Source of the DNA: Dromiciops gliroides
Lineage: Eukaryota; Chordata; Mammalia; Microbiotheria; Microbiotheriidae
Direction: 5' to 3'
Assembly: GCF_019393635.1 (NCBI RefSeq)
Contig: NC_057862.1
Coordinates: 412,466,169 to 412,530,168 of the forward strand
DNA length: 64,000 nucleotides
Under the pieces are notes generated by a model. It was given only the letters and a program-made list of their open reading frames with translations. It made no database searches and was not told the DNA's origin. Below are positions 41,886-53,803 of the stretch, piece after piece; position 1 is the stretch's first letter, and each line of letters opens with the position of its first letter. Both the position numbers and the translations under genes were made by a program.

Positions 41886-42719
41886 GCCAAGCCAAAAGGG
41901 TCAGGCAAGCCAGCAGTCTTGCCTGGCCTCATTGGGAACGTGGAATGGGAACAACTAATTCCTGGGCCTCTGTTTCTCGAAGATCCCTTTCCGCTGAAGT
42001 CTGCGGTCGTCGCTTCTCGAGGAATCTTGCGGATGGAACTTGGAGGGATAATTTGAGAAACATCTGCAACCATTTCTGCCTGATGGTGCATGGGGCGTCT
42101 GGAGGACAGCAAGCATGAAAATCCCCATTTTCAGGGATAGACTCCCCTTGTAGCATCCTGCCCCTGTGCCCCAGGAAGCTTTTCAGTGATGGTAAACTAC
42201 CCCCCCCCCCACACACACACCTTTTTCTAAATGTGAAGATGGCAATAGAAAAACACCACCCACATCGGGAACAGCTATAGGATTCTGCTTAGGGTTGTGA
42301 ATTTCTTCTTGCTTTCCACCCCCTCCTCCTTCCCCCCTTCTTCCCCCATGTCAGGGGAGATTAATATTCTTTTTTTAAAAAGAGAGTGCTTGAGGTTTGG
42401 AAGAAATCCTCTTTTTATGTGGAGGTGGGAAGCTGCCAACTGTAATTTCCATGTGCAGCTCCATTGGTTGTGGCTGCTTCAGGTTTCCAAAACCACCGGC
42501 CCCTGTGCAGAGAACAGTAGGAACTGTCTCATCCTGTGGATGTTTCCAGCCCCAGGACTTTGTTCCCCCCACAAAACACGAGGGAAGCAAAGGCTGGTGA
42601 TGATTCTGCCAGGAGCTGATTTGACTTGCAGACTTTAGGTCCCCAAAGAAATAAGCTCCTGTCTCCACGGGAATGTCCTGGCTAGGCTTTCAAAGAAAAA
42701 TGAGCAATGCTTAAACTAC
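41886..42719. other. No gene; unique DNA with a local CpG cluster
   Basis: 41938-42100 contains about ten CpG in sequence that matches no repeat, including TGCGGTCGTCGCTTCTCGAG, in an otherwise CpG-poor region. No domain-bearing frame. It may be a regulatory element. Confidence 0.4.
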
Positions 42720-43200
42720 CTCACAGAATCCTAGAATGTTAGAATTGGAAGGGATTGTTGGTGCCCTCAACACCAATCCCCTCATTTTTACAGAGGAAGA
42801 AACTAAGTCCTGAAGAAAGAGGCACGTTCAAGGTAGAATGCTAGGATCATGGTTTTTGGGTTGGAAAGAAATTCAGAGGCCATATATTCTATCTCTCTCT
42901 CCTTTGACAAATTAGGAAACTGAGGCCCAGAGAGGTTCCATTGTTTGCCCAAGTTCACATAAGTAATAAGCATCAAAGGGGAGATTTCAGCCAAGATCAT
43001 CTCATTCCAGAGCTAGTGTTTTTTCCTGTACTCTCTCCCATGAAGGGTAAAGCTAGGAAAGATGACTTTGGAGGTCATCTGGTCCAAACCCCTTCATTGT
43101 CAGAGGAAGAAACTGAGGGTCAGTAAAATCAAATGTCTGGTTCAAGATTATACACACAGCTAGTTAACAGAAGTAGGAATCGGGAAATCATGCCTCCCAA
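42720..43200 (-). mobile_element. Three MIR-like SINE copies in tandem
   Basis: Three blocks (about 42720-42840, 42850-43020, 43040-43190) each carry a 'TTGGAAGG/TTGGAAAGAA'-type head, a GAGGAAGAAACT or TTAGGAAACTGAGGCCC segment, and a TCAAGRT-type CORE. Divergence differs, so they are separate insertions. Confidence 0.6.
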
Positions 43201-44094
43201 CCAAGAATTCTCTTGAATATCTGCAATCAGTCTCTGATTCATCCATTCTGAAAATTTGGACTTTTTATATGTCAAGTCCTTATGAAACAAGGCCCTGTAA
43301 GACCATTTTTAAAGTTTAGGTAGCTTTGCCTTTGGATTTGTACACAAACAAAAAGCCTGGTGTTGTAGGCTTTCAGGCACCATTTTAGGAACTCCATAAC
43401 ATAATTCATTGGATCAGCCACAGAACCAGGCATCACTGGGTCCAAGGTCCAAAATAAATCAGGTAAGGAGTCCAAGAGCATTTGATTGACTCTCCATAGG
43501 ACCACAGGATTTAGAGGTGGAAGGGATCTGAGACTCTTATTTCTGTCTCTATCCTACCTACAGTAAACACACTAAACCATTTCCCAATTATTTCAATGGG
43601 GCCTATTTTCTGGTCTTCCTGGATGGCATTGAGGATTCTGGATTAGGTTGTGGGGACAAGCAGTCTGGATGGGTGTCCGTGGACCTATCTGTAATCTCCA
43701 GGGCTGTTTTACATTCTCAGAGCAATCATGCAAATAGCATTTCTGGGCCCAATGCCGTCAATTCCTAGAGCTTCATGGAAACAGTTCACTCACTACTCTC
43801 TTCCCAATGCCACAGGGAGTTGTGTGGGAGATCTGAAGTGAGGGCCCCAAACAGGGGTGTCATTGTTACTAAACAGCCCTCCCTGCTGAGTGATCCCCTC
43901 CAGCAGAGAGACACAAAGGCCCCAGACACTGGCCAACACTTCCAGGAAAGATTATCCAGACACATGTTTCCTGTTCTAGGAAACAATCCGGCCTGGCCTC
44001 CATTTGTAGATGAGAGGGCTGTTGTCACGAGATGAGCAGCCCTGGGATAATGAAATCCCCGTGCCTGCTGCTTCCGAGTGCCTCAGGGACTCCA
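43201..44094. other. No gene; unique DNA
   Basis: No repeat or exon recognised in about 0.9 kb. Confidence 0.45.
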
Positions 44095-44745
44095 AATCAC
44101 GGAATCACAGACTCTCCAAGTTCTGAGGGAAAGCAGACACCATCTAAACCAACCCATACCTGAACAAGCTTTCCCTTTGCGCCATCTCTAGCAAGTAGCC
44201 AGAATTCTTCCTGAAGACCTGCAGGGAGAGAAAAACCCACTTACCCCTTTGATTCTAAACTCTACATGGTTTATAAAAACCAGGGTGTTACCAAGTTCCC
44301 TCAACCAATTTGAATGGACTTCTTGTTGCACCTAATTTAAATGCCTCAATTGAACTAACTGAACAGATACAGATGTCTTGTTCACATCTAGTTCAAAGCT
44401 CCAATTGATTGATTCAGCTGATTAGCTGCCAAAGGTATCTTGTCTGTTACTTTAAGTGGGGCTGAACAGAGTGATTTAATTGAGTCATCCTCCACTCTTC
44501 AACTAGCATTGCCTCTGGAAAGAGGGTGTTAATGGACTGCTCTATAGCTCCATTTATCATATTTGTGACTTCTCACACTGGAAGTCCTTTCCTTGGCCAC
44601 CATTTCCCTATGTGTATTTCTCTTCCATTTCCTTCCATATAAGCTCCTTTATAGTTCATGAAATGTCTCCCTACTGGATCTGTATACCCTGTGCATTGCA
44701 CAGTCTTGGCACAGTAGTAAGCACTTAATAATTGATTTGAAATTA
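44095..44745. mobile_element. MIR-like fragment, unique DNA and an L2 end
   Basis: 44095-44180: GGAATCACAGACTCTCCAAG head of the MIR-like repeat. 44180-44640: nothing recognised. 44640-44745: diverged L2 end (GCACAGTAGTAAGCACTTAA). Confidence 0.45.
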
Positions 44746-45544
44746 ATAGATTTAGTCATTAATTCCTCTTTCTTTATCCTGTCCACTTTCCTAGGCCCAA
44801 CTTCATAGTGACCATGATGGGGTGGGTGATAAAAGTGGCTGGTGTGTGTGTATGTGCTGGCATATGTGAATGAGAATGGATATAACAAATGTGAGGCATG
44901 GATGGATCAATGGCTGGGTTCAGTCAAGTCCTGTCAAGTCTCAACTGGGCAAGGAACAGATTAGGAACCCCATAAACTAAAAAGAATGGAAGACCATGGA
45001 GTTTTAGGACCTTGGGAGCCATCATGCTAAGTAAGGAATGGAGGGAAGTGCTGGTTATGTGTTTAAAGTGGTAGTCTTCAGGGGTTAGCCAAAGCCCTTT
45101 CTTCTGGGTTACATTCACAAAGTAGGTCACTCTCTTCCTCACTCCCCTTCACCCCACTCACTAACCCACCCCGACACTCCCATGGTGGCCCCGAGCCTCT
45201 CTTCCACCACACACCTCACTACAGGATGCGTGTTTCTGGCTGCTAAGGTCATTGCTGCTTCTGCTTGTTCTCAGGGGAAGGAGACAGTGGTGTGGGCCCC
45301 ACATCTGAGGAAGTGGCTTCTCTGGGTCAGATTGAGATTGGGTCATGAAGGAACTCTCAAACTGCAAGCAAGCACATTACATAGGTCACCAGTCCCCCCT
45401 TAACCTTCCCTCACCCACCACTACATACAGAAACCTTTAACTACCCTTTGCAGATATGGGCAAGTCTCTGTATCTAATTAATACACCTCTCTAAAATGGG
45501 GCTAATGATTTGTCCAGATCTCTCATTCCCAGCAAGAATCATAG
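44746..45544. other. No gene; unique DNA
   Basis: No recognisable exon or repeat. Confidence 0.45.
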
Positions 45545-45860
45545 GTACATAGATTTAGAGCTGAAAGTAACTTTACGAATCATCTTGGCCAATCTACTCA
45601 TTTTACAGATTAGTAAACTGAGACCCAGAGAAGGGAAGGTATTTGAACTCAAGTCTTAATTCCAAATCCAGTGCTCTTTCTACTAGCCCATAGTTCAAAA
45701 GCCCTTTCCAAACTTAAAAAGCAATTCAACACACATTTTGGAAGCACCTGCTATGGTAGTATCTTGGGAGATAGTGTTCAGATAAGTCATGGCCTCTACC
45801 TCATAAAACTTGCAGCATGAAATTAGTAATATAGGAACTTCCTGTCTCCAATAAACAAAC
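45545..45860 (-). mobile_element. MIR-like SINE and a short L2 fragment
   Basis: 45545-45690: ATTTAGAGCTGAAAGTAACT, AACTGAGACCCAGAGAAGGG. 45720-45850: L2-like (CAACACACATTTTGGAAGCA). Confidence 0.55.
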
Positions 45861-46320
45861 CTCCACCTGAGCCTACCCAATGCAGTGGCAACATGGGGTT
45901 TTATGCAGAGGATCGAAGCTCCCTTTGCTCAGGGGAGGTCTGAGTCTGCTGATGGTGGCAGGGTAAGCAGGCACGAGAGGAGGAAGAGGGAATGTGCCCC
46001 TTCATTCATCGCTGGCCCATGTGGGTGACAGATTTCCACCACATCTGATCAGAACCTCTCTACTTGGACAGAGGGCCCCAGCCAATGCTTAAGCATATGT
46101 TTCTCAAAGAGCTGATTCTGCTGAAGTTTGCTGTCTTCACTCATCACTAGCAGAATTTCACAGATGTTTACCAAATCATCCACAGGTTGTATCTACAGCA
46201 ATTTCTAAGAGGGAGAGAAGAACAAGCAGGAGGCCACATAACCCACTTCTTCCTTTGACTTGAAGTTCTCCCTTAAAGAGACAGGATGCCTCTTTACTCC
46301 TCATATGTGAGTGTGTGTTT
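45861..46320. other. No gene; unique DNA
   Basis: Nothing recognised. Confidence 0.4.
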
Positions 46321-46335
46321 TTATATATACATACA

Positions 46336-46372
<37 letters not shown>

Positions 46373-46405
46373 TTAAGTGTATATATACACATATATGTAT
46401 GCACA
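46320..46405. repeat. (TA)n-rich microsatellite
   Basis: TATATATACATA-type repeat of about 80 bp. The Ile/Tyr-rich open frame across it is an artefact. Confidence 0.9.
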
Positions 46406-46407
46406 CA

Positions 46408-46595
46408 TGCTATAGTGTGAAGACCATGAACCTGGAAGATGGAAAGCCCAGGTTCTAGTGTTGGCTCTGCCACTAACTCTTTTGTGCCCTCAGACAAGTC
46501 ATTTTTCCCTTTCTGGACCTCAGTTTCCCTAAAAACAAAATAAAAGAATTGGGCTGAATGATCTAAGGTCCCCTCTAGATCAAATGTTCCGTGTT
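46408..46595 (+). mobile_element. MIR3/THER2-like SINE
   Basis: CCCAGGTTCTAGTGTTGGCT, CCTCAGACAAGTCATTTTTC, GAATTGGGCTGAATGATCTA. Confidence 0.7.
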
Positions 46596-47099
46596 CTCCC
46601 TTGATGCAAGGACAGTTGGAGGAGATAACATTGTCCCCTCTTTCCAAATTTGAGCATAGAAAGGCTGGAATATACAACTTGGTGATACTAAAGTCTTTTG
46701 GGAACAGGCACAAGGACTGGATTTAAACTATATATCTTGCCCAGTTAATTATTATTACTGGTTAATTTTGTGAATGGTGCCCTTGGGATAAGGACATCTA
46801 GGCTAGGGTGGATTATTTTAACCTTTCTTTTCTAGAATCTCAATACATTTCTGAGAGAATTAGAAGTTTAGGTGACCAGGTTTGCAATGCAGGAAAGAAC
46901 AAGATTCTTGAATTAGCCTTACTCACTGGGACCTCTATTGTGAAGGCTACCAAATCTTCCTCCAGGGCTATTCTGCAGTCCTGACATCTGCTGATCTGAA
47001 GGTTAGGTCTCAACTTGTTTCAGTTCAACAAACTACTGCCTCACCACTAAGGACAGTAGTATCTACCCTCAAGGACTACTGCTGAAAACAGGGAAGAAC
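46596..47099. other. No gene; unique DNA
   Basis: Nothing recognised. Confidence 0.4.
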
Positions 47100-47415
47100 A
47101 ACACATACAAAGGTAAGTAAGTAGAGACAAAATAATTCGAGGAAAGAAAGAACACTAACAGCTGGAGGTCAAGGTGAGAAAAGATCAGGAAAGTCTTTGC
47201 ATAAAAGGCATTTCAAGGGGCAGCTAGGTGGCGCAGTGGATAAAACACTGACCCTGGATTTAGGAGTACCTGAGTTCAAATTCAGCCTCAGACACTTAAC
47301 ACTTGCTAGCTGTGTGAACCTGGGAAAGTCACTTAACCCCCATTGCCCCGCAAAACAAACAAACAAAAAAAGGCATTTCAGCTAAGCCTCAAAGGGAGCT
47401 GAGGGTTCCATTTCC
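47100..47415 (-). mobile_element. L2 LINE fragment with a SINE
   Basis: GAAAAGATCAGGAAAGTCTT before the SINE and CAGCTAAGCCTCAAAGGGAG after it are adjacent blocks of reverse L2 3' UTR. Confidence 0.65.
47217..47366 (+). mobile_element. CORE-SINE, full length
   Basis: Body GGGGCAGCTAGGTGGCGCAG to CATTGCCCCGCAAAAC, with an (AAAC)n tail. AAAAGGCATTTCA flanks it on both sides. Confidence 0.94.
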
Positions 47416-47839
47416 TCCTATGCCCTCTAGGAACTTATCCCTTTCTGTCATTTTCTTTTTCTCTAATTTTCATTTTCTCCATATCCCTGGACTCCTTCCC
47501 TATTACAGTGCTCTCCTATCCTAAAAACAAAGACCAAAAAATTTGATTGCATCATCTCTTCTAACTTTCATTCTAAATCTCCTTTCCCTTTTACAACCAA
47601 ACTCCTAGAAATACCTAGCTACAATCATAGCCTCCATATTGTGTCTTTTACTCATTGCCTCACACTCACTGTCCAACCCCTTGTAATCTGACTTGTGATG
47701 CTGTTACTCAACTAAAACTTCTCTCTCTAAGGTTACCAATTATGCCTTTTCCCCTTTGTAATAAATATATATGTGAATATGGTAGATATAGATTATCTAT
47801 CTATCATCTATCTATCTATCATCAAACAAAATAAATTCC

Positions 47840-48144
47840 CACATTGTGTATGTCTCCATCTGTACCCTGAGTGCACCAACTCTGTCAGAGTGTGGGTAAC
47901 AAGTTTCATCATGGTTGGTCATTGCATTGTTCAGAATTCTTAAGTCTTCCAAAGTTGTTTATCTATCCAATAAATTGTTTAATTCATACAAGTCTTCTCA
48001 GGTTTCTCTTAAACTATGCCCTTTATTATTTCTTACAGTGCAATAGTATTCCATCATACTCATTTGCCTTAAGTTGTTCAACCATTTCCCAGTTGATGGG
48101 CACCCCTTTAGTTTCTAGTTCTTTGACACTACAAGAAAGAGATG

Positions 48145-48176
<32 letters not shown>

Positions 48177-48235
48177 TTGTATATGTATATATATTTGTAT
48201 ATATGTATATATTCATATGTATACACATATGAATC
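47840..48235 (-). mobile_element. L1 LINE 3' fragment inside L2
   Basis: GTGCAATAGTATTCCATCAT and AGTTGATGGGCACCCCTTTA are ORF2 C-terminal coding in reverse. It is bordered by ATCTATC repeats (47795-47825) and an AC/TA microsatellite (48147-48235). Confidence 0.75.
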
Positions 48236-48687
48236 ATTTTCCTTTTTGATCTCTTCATCAAAAATCAAATTGCCATATATTTTGGTCTTCTTTTCAGTGC
48301 TTATCCTTCTTGGCTTCTCTACAACTGTTGACAGCATCACCACCATCTCCTTCTCTGAGACAATGTCTCTTTTCTGAGTTTTCTTGGCACTTATCACTCC
48401 TGGTTTTCCTATACGCTTGGCTGCTTCTTCTCAGTCACCTTTTGCAAAATCATCATACTTGTCACCATTACCACCATCCTGAACCTCCCCACCCCCAGCC
48501 CAATCCTTTTATGGTGTCTTCTTTTTTTTCTCATCAATATCCATGGGTTTGACCTCTTTGCAAAATACTTTCAGATACAGATGCCTAATCCCAGTCTCTC
48601 TCCTAAATCCTACATCACACACTGTTTATCTTAGACATCTCCAACTGGATGTCCAATATATATCCCAGACTCAATATGTCTAAAACA

Positions 48688-48838
48688 GGGGGGCAGCTAG
48701 ATGGCGCAGTGGATAGAGCACCAACCCTGGATTCAGGAGGACCTGAGTTCAAATTCAGCCTCAGACACTTAACACTTACTAGCTGTTTGACCTGGGCAAG
48801 TCACTTAACCCCTATTGCCTGCAAAAAAAGAGAGCAGT
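48688..48838 (+). mobile_element. CORE-SINE, full length, inside L2
   Basis: GGGGGCAGCTAGATGGCGCA to TTGCCTGCAAAAAAAG. AATATGTCTAAAACA is duplicated at 48674 and 48839. Confidence 0.95.
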
Positions 48839-49194
48839 AATATGTCTAAAACATAACTCATCCTTTCCTCATCACTCATCCCTCTACCTCACTTTTCTAA
48901 TTCCATTGGGGGGGGGGAATCACCATTCTTCCAGTCACCCAGATTCACAATCTTGGGATCATCATAGACTTCTTTCTCTTTCTTAACCCTCATATCCCAT
49001 AAGTTGCTAAGTCTTATCAATTCTACTACTACAATATATCTCATACGTGGCCCTTTCATTCCACTCTCACAACTACAATCCTTTTTAGGCTATCTTATCT
49101 TGTCTGTACTATTGCAGTAGCCTTCCAATTGGTCTCACAGTTTCCCATCTCTCTCATCTCCACTCCATCTTCCACACAGCTGCCAAATTATTTT

Positions 49195-49309
49195 TTTAAT
49201 GTATTTATTGATTTTAATTTTCAACATTTGTTTAGATAAGATTTCCAATTTCCAATTTTTCTCCCTCCCTCTCCCCTCCCCTAGACAGCATGTAATCTGA
49301 TATAGGTTT

Positions 49310-49340
<31 letters not shown>

Positions 49341-49741
49341 TTTCTGCATTAGTCATGTTATACAAGAAGAATCAGAGCAAAAAAGAAAAACAACAGCACC
49401 AAAAACAAAAGAAATAGTAGGGGCCAATCAGCATCCATATTCCACAGTTGCTTTTTTTTTTCTGGATTTGGAGAGCCTTTTCCATCATGGGTCCTTTGGA
49501 ACTTTCTTGTACCATTAGATTGGTGAGAAGAATCTAGTCTATCACAATTGATCAACACATAATTTTGATGATGCCATGTACAATGTTCTCCTGGTTCTGC
49601 TCATCTCACTCATCATCAGTTCATGCAAGTCCTTCCAGGTTTCTCTGAACTCTTCCTGCTCATCGTTTCTTATAGCACAATAGTATTCCATTACATTCAT
49701 ATACCACAACTTGTTCAGCCATTCCCCAATTGATGGGCATG
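49195..49741 (-). mobile_element. L1 LINE, 5'-truncated, inside L2
   Basis: About 550 bp: 3' UTR, then the ORF2p C-terminus with CPSIGEWLNKLWYMNVMEYY on the minus strand (49542-49745). The L2 flank GCCAAATTATTT is duplicated on both sides, giving exact edges. A (TA)n run lies at 49308-49338. Confidence 0.92.
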
Positions 49742-49839
49742 CCAAATTATTTCTAAAACACAGTTCTGACAGTGAGATTTACCTGCTCAGGAAGCTCCAA
49801 TGGTTTCCTCTTGTCTTAAGGATAAAATAAAAACTCCTG

Positions 49840-50008
49840 GGGGCAGCTAGATGGCGCAGTGGTTAAAGCACCGGCCCTGGATTCAGGAGTCCCTGAGTTT
49901 GGATCCGGCCTCAGACACTTGACACTTACTATCTGTGTGACCCTGGGCAAGTCACTTAACCCCCATTGCCTGCAAAAAAAAAAATAAATAAATAAATAAA
50001 TAAATAAA
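49840..50008 (+). mobile_element. CORE-SINE with (AAAT)n tail, inside L2
   Basis: Body followed by about eight AAAT units. AAAATAAAAACTCCT is duplicated on both sides. Confidence 0.94.
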
Positions 50009-50478
50009 TAAAAACTCCTCTAGTTTTTAAAGCCCTTAACAATGTGATTCTACCATGTTCTACCTTTCTGTGCTCATTACTTTCCTTTCTACCCTCTATA
50101 TTCTAGCCAACCTAGCCTGCTTTCTATTCCATTTCTATCCCATTTCTCACTCTCATGCCTTTGCATAGACCCCAATGCCTGAAATGCACTCTCACCTCAC
50201 CATCACTTCCCAGAATCCCTAGCTAACTACAAAGCTCAACCCTCCCTCCCCCAGAAATTAATTTATAGATATTTTATATTCAATTTTCTATGTGCTTTTT
50301 ATTTTCCCCAATAGAAAGCAAGTTCCTGGAGGACAAGAAATGTTTCATTTTTGTCTTTGTATCTCCAGTGCCTGATGGAGTGCCTGACACTCGGTGGGTA
50401 CTTAATAAATGCTTATCAAACTGAAATGTCAAAGACCACAAAAAAGAGCACATTCTATACATTAGGGATGCCCTTTTC

Positions 50479-50644
50479 TTTTTTTTCTTTTCTTTTTTTT
50501 TAAAGTGAGGCAGTTGGGGTTAAGTGACTTGCCCAGGGTCACATAGCTAGTAAGTGTGTGTTAAGTGTCTGAGGCCGGATTTGAACTCAGTTACTCCTGA
50601 CTCCAGGGCCAGTGCTCTTATCCACTGCACCACCTAGCTGCACC
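50479..50644 (-). mobile_element. CORE-SINE
   Basis: Reverse body ending CACCACCTAGCTGCACC. AGGGATGCCCTTTTC / AGGGATGTCCTTTTC flank it. A GTGT insertion is visible in the CORE. Confidence 0.93.
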
Positions 50645-50689
50645 GAGGGATGTCCTTTTCAAAGGCATTGAGATAGTTGGGAGATGAAA

Positions 50690-51356
50690 TGTTGAGTTCC
50701 CCAAACAGTCAAGAGACCAATTTGACCTGCATGATAGCAGGTATAAAGGTGAATATTATGAAATAAGTCTGGAAATGTAGGTAGGAGTCAGATTGTGTAA
50801 GGCTTTAAATGTAAGGCTTAGGGGGGCAGCAAGGTGGCGCAGTGGATAAGCACCGGCCCTGGATTCAGGAGTACCTGAGTTCAGATCCGGCCTCAGACAC
50901 TTGACACTTACTGGCTGTGTGACCCTGGGCAAGTCACTTAACCCCAATTGCCTCACTAAAAAAAAAAAAAATGTAAGGCTTAGGAATTGGTACTTTAACC
51001 TAAAGACAATAGGGAGCTGAGGCTTTTTGAGCAATAGAGTAACATGGTCAGACATGCTTTTGGAAGAGTATTTTGGTGAATGTGTGGAAAATAAATTAGA
51101 AAGGATAGAGACTGGAAGCAAGAAGACCAATTAGGAAGTTATTGCAATTGTCTAGGTGAGAAGTAGTTGGCATCTGAACTAGGATATTAACTGTGCTAAA
51201 GGAGAGAAGAGAAGATACACAAAATGTTGTGGAAGTGGAATCAATAGGACTTGATACCTCATTAGATACGGGCATGAAGGGTGATGGAGAGGGAGAAGAG
51301 GTCATGAGAGCTAAAGTTGTCTCCCCATCAGACTGTGGGGTACCTGACCTCAATGA
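50690..51356 (-). mobile_element. L2 LINE, ORF2 end, with a SINE
   Basis: The minus translation at 51096-51353 has TTSHLDNCNNFLIGLLASSL, the L2 'LDYCNSLLxGLPASxL' region. Downstream CCAATTAGGAAGTTATTGCA reads as L2 in reverse. Confidence 0.8.
50821..50968 (+). mobile_element. CORE-SINE, full length, inside L2
   Basis: GGGGGGCAGCAAGGTGGCGC to ATTGCCTCACTAAAAAAA. TGTAAGGCTTAGG is duplicated on both sides. Confidence 0.95.
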
Positions 51357-51600
51357 GTTAAGATATTATACAAAAAATAACTATAACATAAATTAGGTTA
51401 TAAGTACAAAGAAGAAGCTGCTGCCATATCTCGCCTTCCCAGTCTGCCTTCGCCTATCTCTATACCTCTGCTTCAGCTGTCTTTTATACCTCAAATGAAT
51501 ACATTCAATCAGTTGAACTTTTTCTCATCCTTCATGGAAAAGATGATTCAGGGTAGGCCTTAAAACCCTTCCCTCACCCCCCAGCTATCATTGATCTCTC
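51357..51600. other. No gene; unique DNA
   Basis: Nothing recognised. Confidence 0.35.
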
Positions 51601-52360
51601 CCTCCTAGATTAGGCAGCTAACATTTGCACAATATTTTAAGGTCTACAAAAGACTTTGCATATCTTTTCTTATTTGGGCCTCACAATAAATTTGTGAGGT
51701 AGTCCTGATTGGTGTTTATTATTCCCATTTTATAGGTGAGAGAACTGAACTGGTTAACTGACTTGCCAGCATCACAGAACTAGTAAGTCTCAAAGGTTAG
51801 GCTCTAACATAGATCTTATAGGCTCATAGGAACATAGAGCTGGAGCTGGAGGGGACCTCAGATGCCATCTTTAATACAACTTCATCATTTTTACAGATGG
51901 GGAAACTGAGGCCCAGGGAGGTTAGGGGACTTGCCCAAGTTCATACAGATGAACAAAGCACATTGACCACTTTCTCTGAAGCTTAGAGAGTCTTAGAGAG
52001 TTACCTAGAGCATGGCCAAGTTAAGTGACTTAAGCTAAGTTCTCAGAGCTAGGATGTGTGAGAGGCAGGACTGGACCCCAAGTCTTCCTGGCCCTAAAAC
52101 CAGCTCTCTAGCCACTCTACAACACTGCCCCTAGCTAACATTTAGACTGAGCTTTAAGATTGGTGAAGCACTTTACATACATTCTCTCATTTGATCCTCA
52201 CAACAACCCTGTGAGGTAGGTGCTATTATTATCCCTGTTTTACAGATGAGAAAAATGAGGCTGAAAATTGAGCTAGTAAGAGTCTGAGGCTGGATTTGAA
52301 CTCAAGTCTTCCTGACTCCAAGTCAGCACTCTATCAAATATACCACCTAAATGTCTTGGT
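51601..52360 (-). mobile_element. Cluster of MIR and MIR-like SINEs
   Basis: 51605-51830: reverse MIR (TTATTTGGGCCTCACAATAA). 51830-51965: long-headed MIR-like (GGAGGGGACCTCAGATGCCA, 'GGGAAACTGAGGCCCAGGG'). 51965-52130: decayed CORE end (GGACTGGACCCCAAGTCTTC). 52135-52357: well-kept reverse MIR (CACTTTACATACATTCTCTC). Confidence 0.7.
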
Positions 52361-53219
52361 CCAAGGAGAACAGGTGGGGTGATTATGCTCAGTGAAGTAC
52401 TGTTCCCCAAATGGCTAGGAAGAGAAACAAAGAGCACACCACCCACCACCCCTACATCTAAGAGGGCTTAGCCTTCCATCTAAAATGGGCATATGGAAGA
52501 CGTAGTCTCCCCCACTACAAGAAAATGACCAGGAAATAGAATTTCTGTGGAATCTTTCAGCCGCAACAACTGTGCTTTAAACGTGACTTCCCTCCTGTTC
52601 CCCACATCAGCATGCTGTGGTTTGGAAACTGAGGGTGGCTCCTTGTGTCTTTGCCCACAGATACATACACATGGAAACTTTATGCTGCTCACAAACCACT
52701 GACGTCCTCTAAATGCCAGAGCAACTTGGTCTGGTTCCTAATCACCATCTGAGTCGTTTGTAGACCTACCAAACTCTCCCAAGGAAATTTGGCAACCATG
52801 GGGCTATTTCTGCAGTGGTTGGATGGTCACAAGGCCAGCATCCAGGCCCCAGCTTGTTGAGTTCCATTCCTGAGGTTTGTTTCCAAGGCCAATACTGAGG
52901 GTGGTTAATACCGGATCATTGGAAGCCCCGAGTTTCTCAGTGGGAAAGCAGTAGGATTCCTTTACCCCACTTATCTGGACACTGGCACTGTAAAGGTGGC
53001 ATGGGTCAAAGAACTGAAGCCCTGGGATCCAATCCTGCCTTTCTCATTGACAAGCTGTTCTGGGCCTCTGTTTCTTCATAAGACCTACCCTTCCCATCCT
53101 AAAATATGGTTCATACGAGTTTCAATTTAGAGATAGAAAGCCCCTTTTCAATAGCCTAACCCAAGCCTTTTGTTGTATACAGATAAATGGAAGCCCAGAG
53201 GAGCAACGTGTGGGACCCT
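52361..53219. other. No gene; unique DNA
   Basis: About 0.86 kb with no recognisable repeat. One minus frame (52480-52692) has no domain. Confidence 0.45.
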
Positions 53220-53705
53220 AGGTCTAGAGCCAAAAAGGACCTCTGGGGCCGTCAATTCCAAATCTTTATTTCACAGTTGAGGAAACTCAGACCCAAGGAG
53301 GTTCAGTGAACTTCATGGTTACATAGGTGTAAGAGGGTAGTCAGACAGGGAATTCCAACCCAGGTCTTCTAACTCCAGAGCCAGTGCTCTTTCCACTGAA
53401 CCACACTGCCCAGAGAAGCAACTGGGCTCACAGAATTCTGGATCTTTTAAGCTAGAAGGGAGCCTAAAGGACATTGTTTTCCAGAATGGCTGGACCAGTT
53501 CTGAGCTCCACCAATAGTAAATTAATGTGTCTGTTTTCCCATAGTCCCTCTACGGTTTGGTTTTGTTTTTGTCAACTTAGACAAACAGAGTTGAGTGACA
53601 TGCCTAGGGTGACACAGATAGTAAGTGTTTGAGGTCATAATTGAATTCAGCTTTTCCTGACCATTGTGCCACCTAGCTACCTTCAGATGTGGGGCCATAC
53701 CCCCC
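53220..53705 (-). mobile_element. MIR-like SINE, L1 scrap and old CORE-SINE
   Basis: 53220-53415: long-headed MIR-like repeat. 53478-53555: L1 in reverse (TCCAGAATGGCTGGACCAGT). 53575-53700: diverged CORE-SINE (TGAGTGACATGCCTAGGGTG to GTGCCACCTAGCTACC). Confidence 0.65.
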
Positions 53706-53761
53706 CAAAAGAAGAAAGTGTTCAGATAATATTTTTGATACAACAAAGGAAAACACTGAAA

Positions 53762-53803
53762 TAATCAATCAACAAAATTTATTAAGTTCCTATTATGTGG
53801 AGA
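53762..53803 (-). mobile_element. L2 3' terminal scrap
   Basis: AATCAATCAACAAAATTTAT followed by TAAGTTCCTATTATGTGGA. It is probably the end of the L2 at 54640 split off by the L1. Confidence 0.5.

Larger units (their letters stand above)
47520..50420 (+). mobile_element. L2 LINE, ORF2 RT through 3' end, much interrupted
   Basis: RT motifs in order: LSNPL and YSTKTSLSKVTNY (47680-47750), FSVLILLGFSTTVDSITTIS (48290-48350, matching FSVLILLDLSAAFDTVDH). Then come TCTCCAACTGGATGTCCAAT, TTGGTCTCACAGTTTCCCAT, CAATGGTTTCCTCTTGTCTT and the terminus GGTACTTAATAAATGCTTAT near 50400. Two L1 fragments and two SINEs lie within. It is the longest L2 in the window, frame-broken. Confidence 0.85.

Noticed and set aside
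46176-46713. Tyr/Ile-rich minus-strand frames
   Set aside because: Caused by the (TA)n microsatellite at 46320-46405.
47871-48377. 168-residue plus-strand frame as a gene
   Set aside because: It is a chimera of reversed L1, a (TA)n run and L2 RT (FSVLILLGFSTTVDS).
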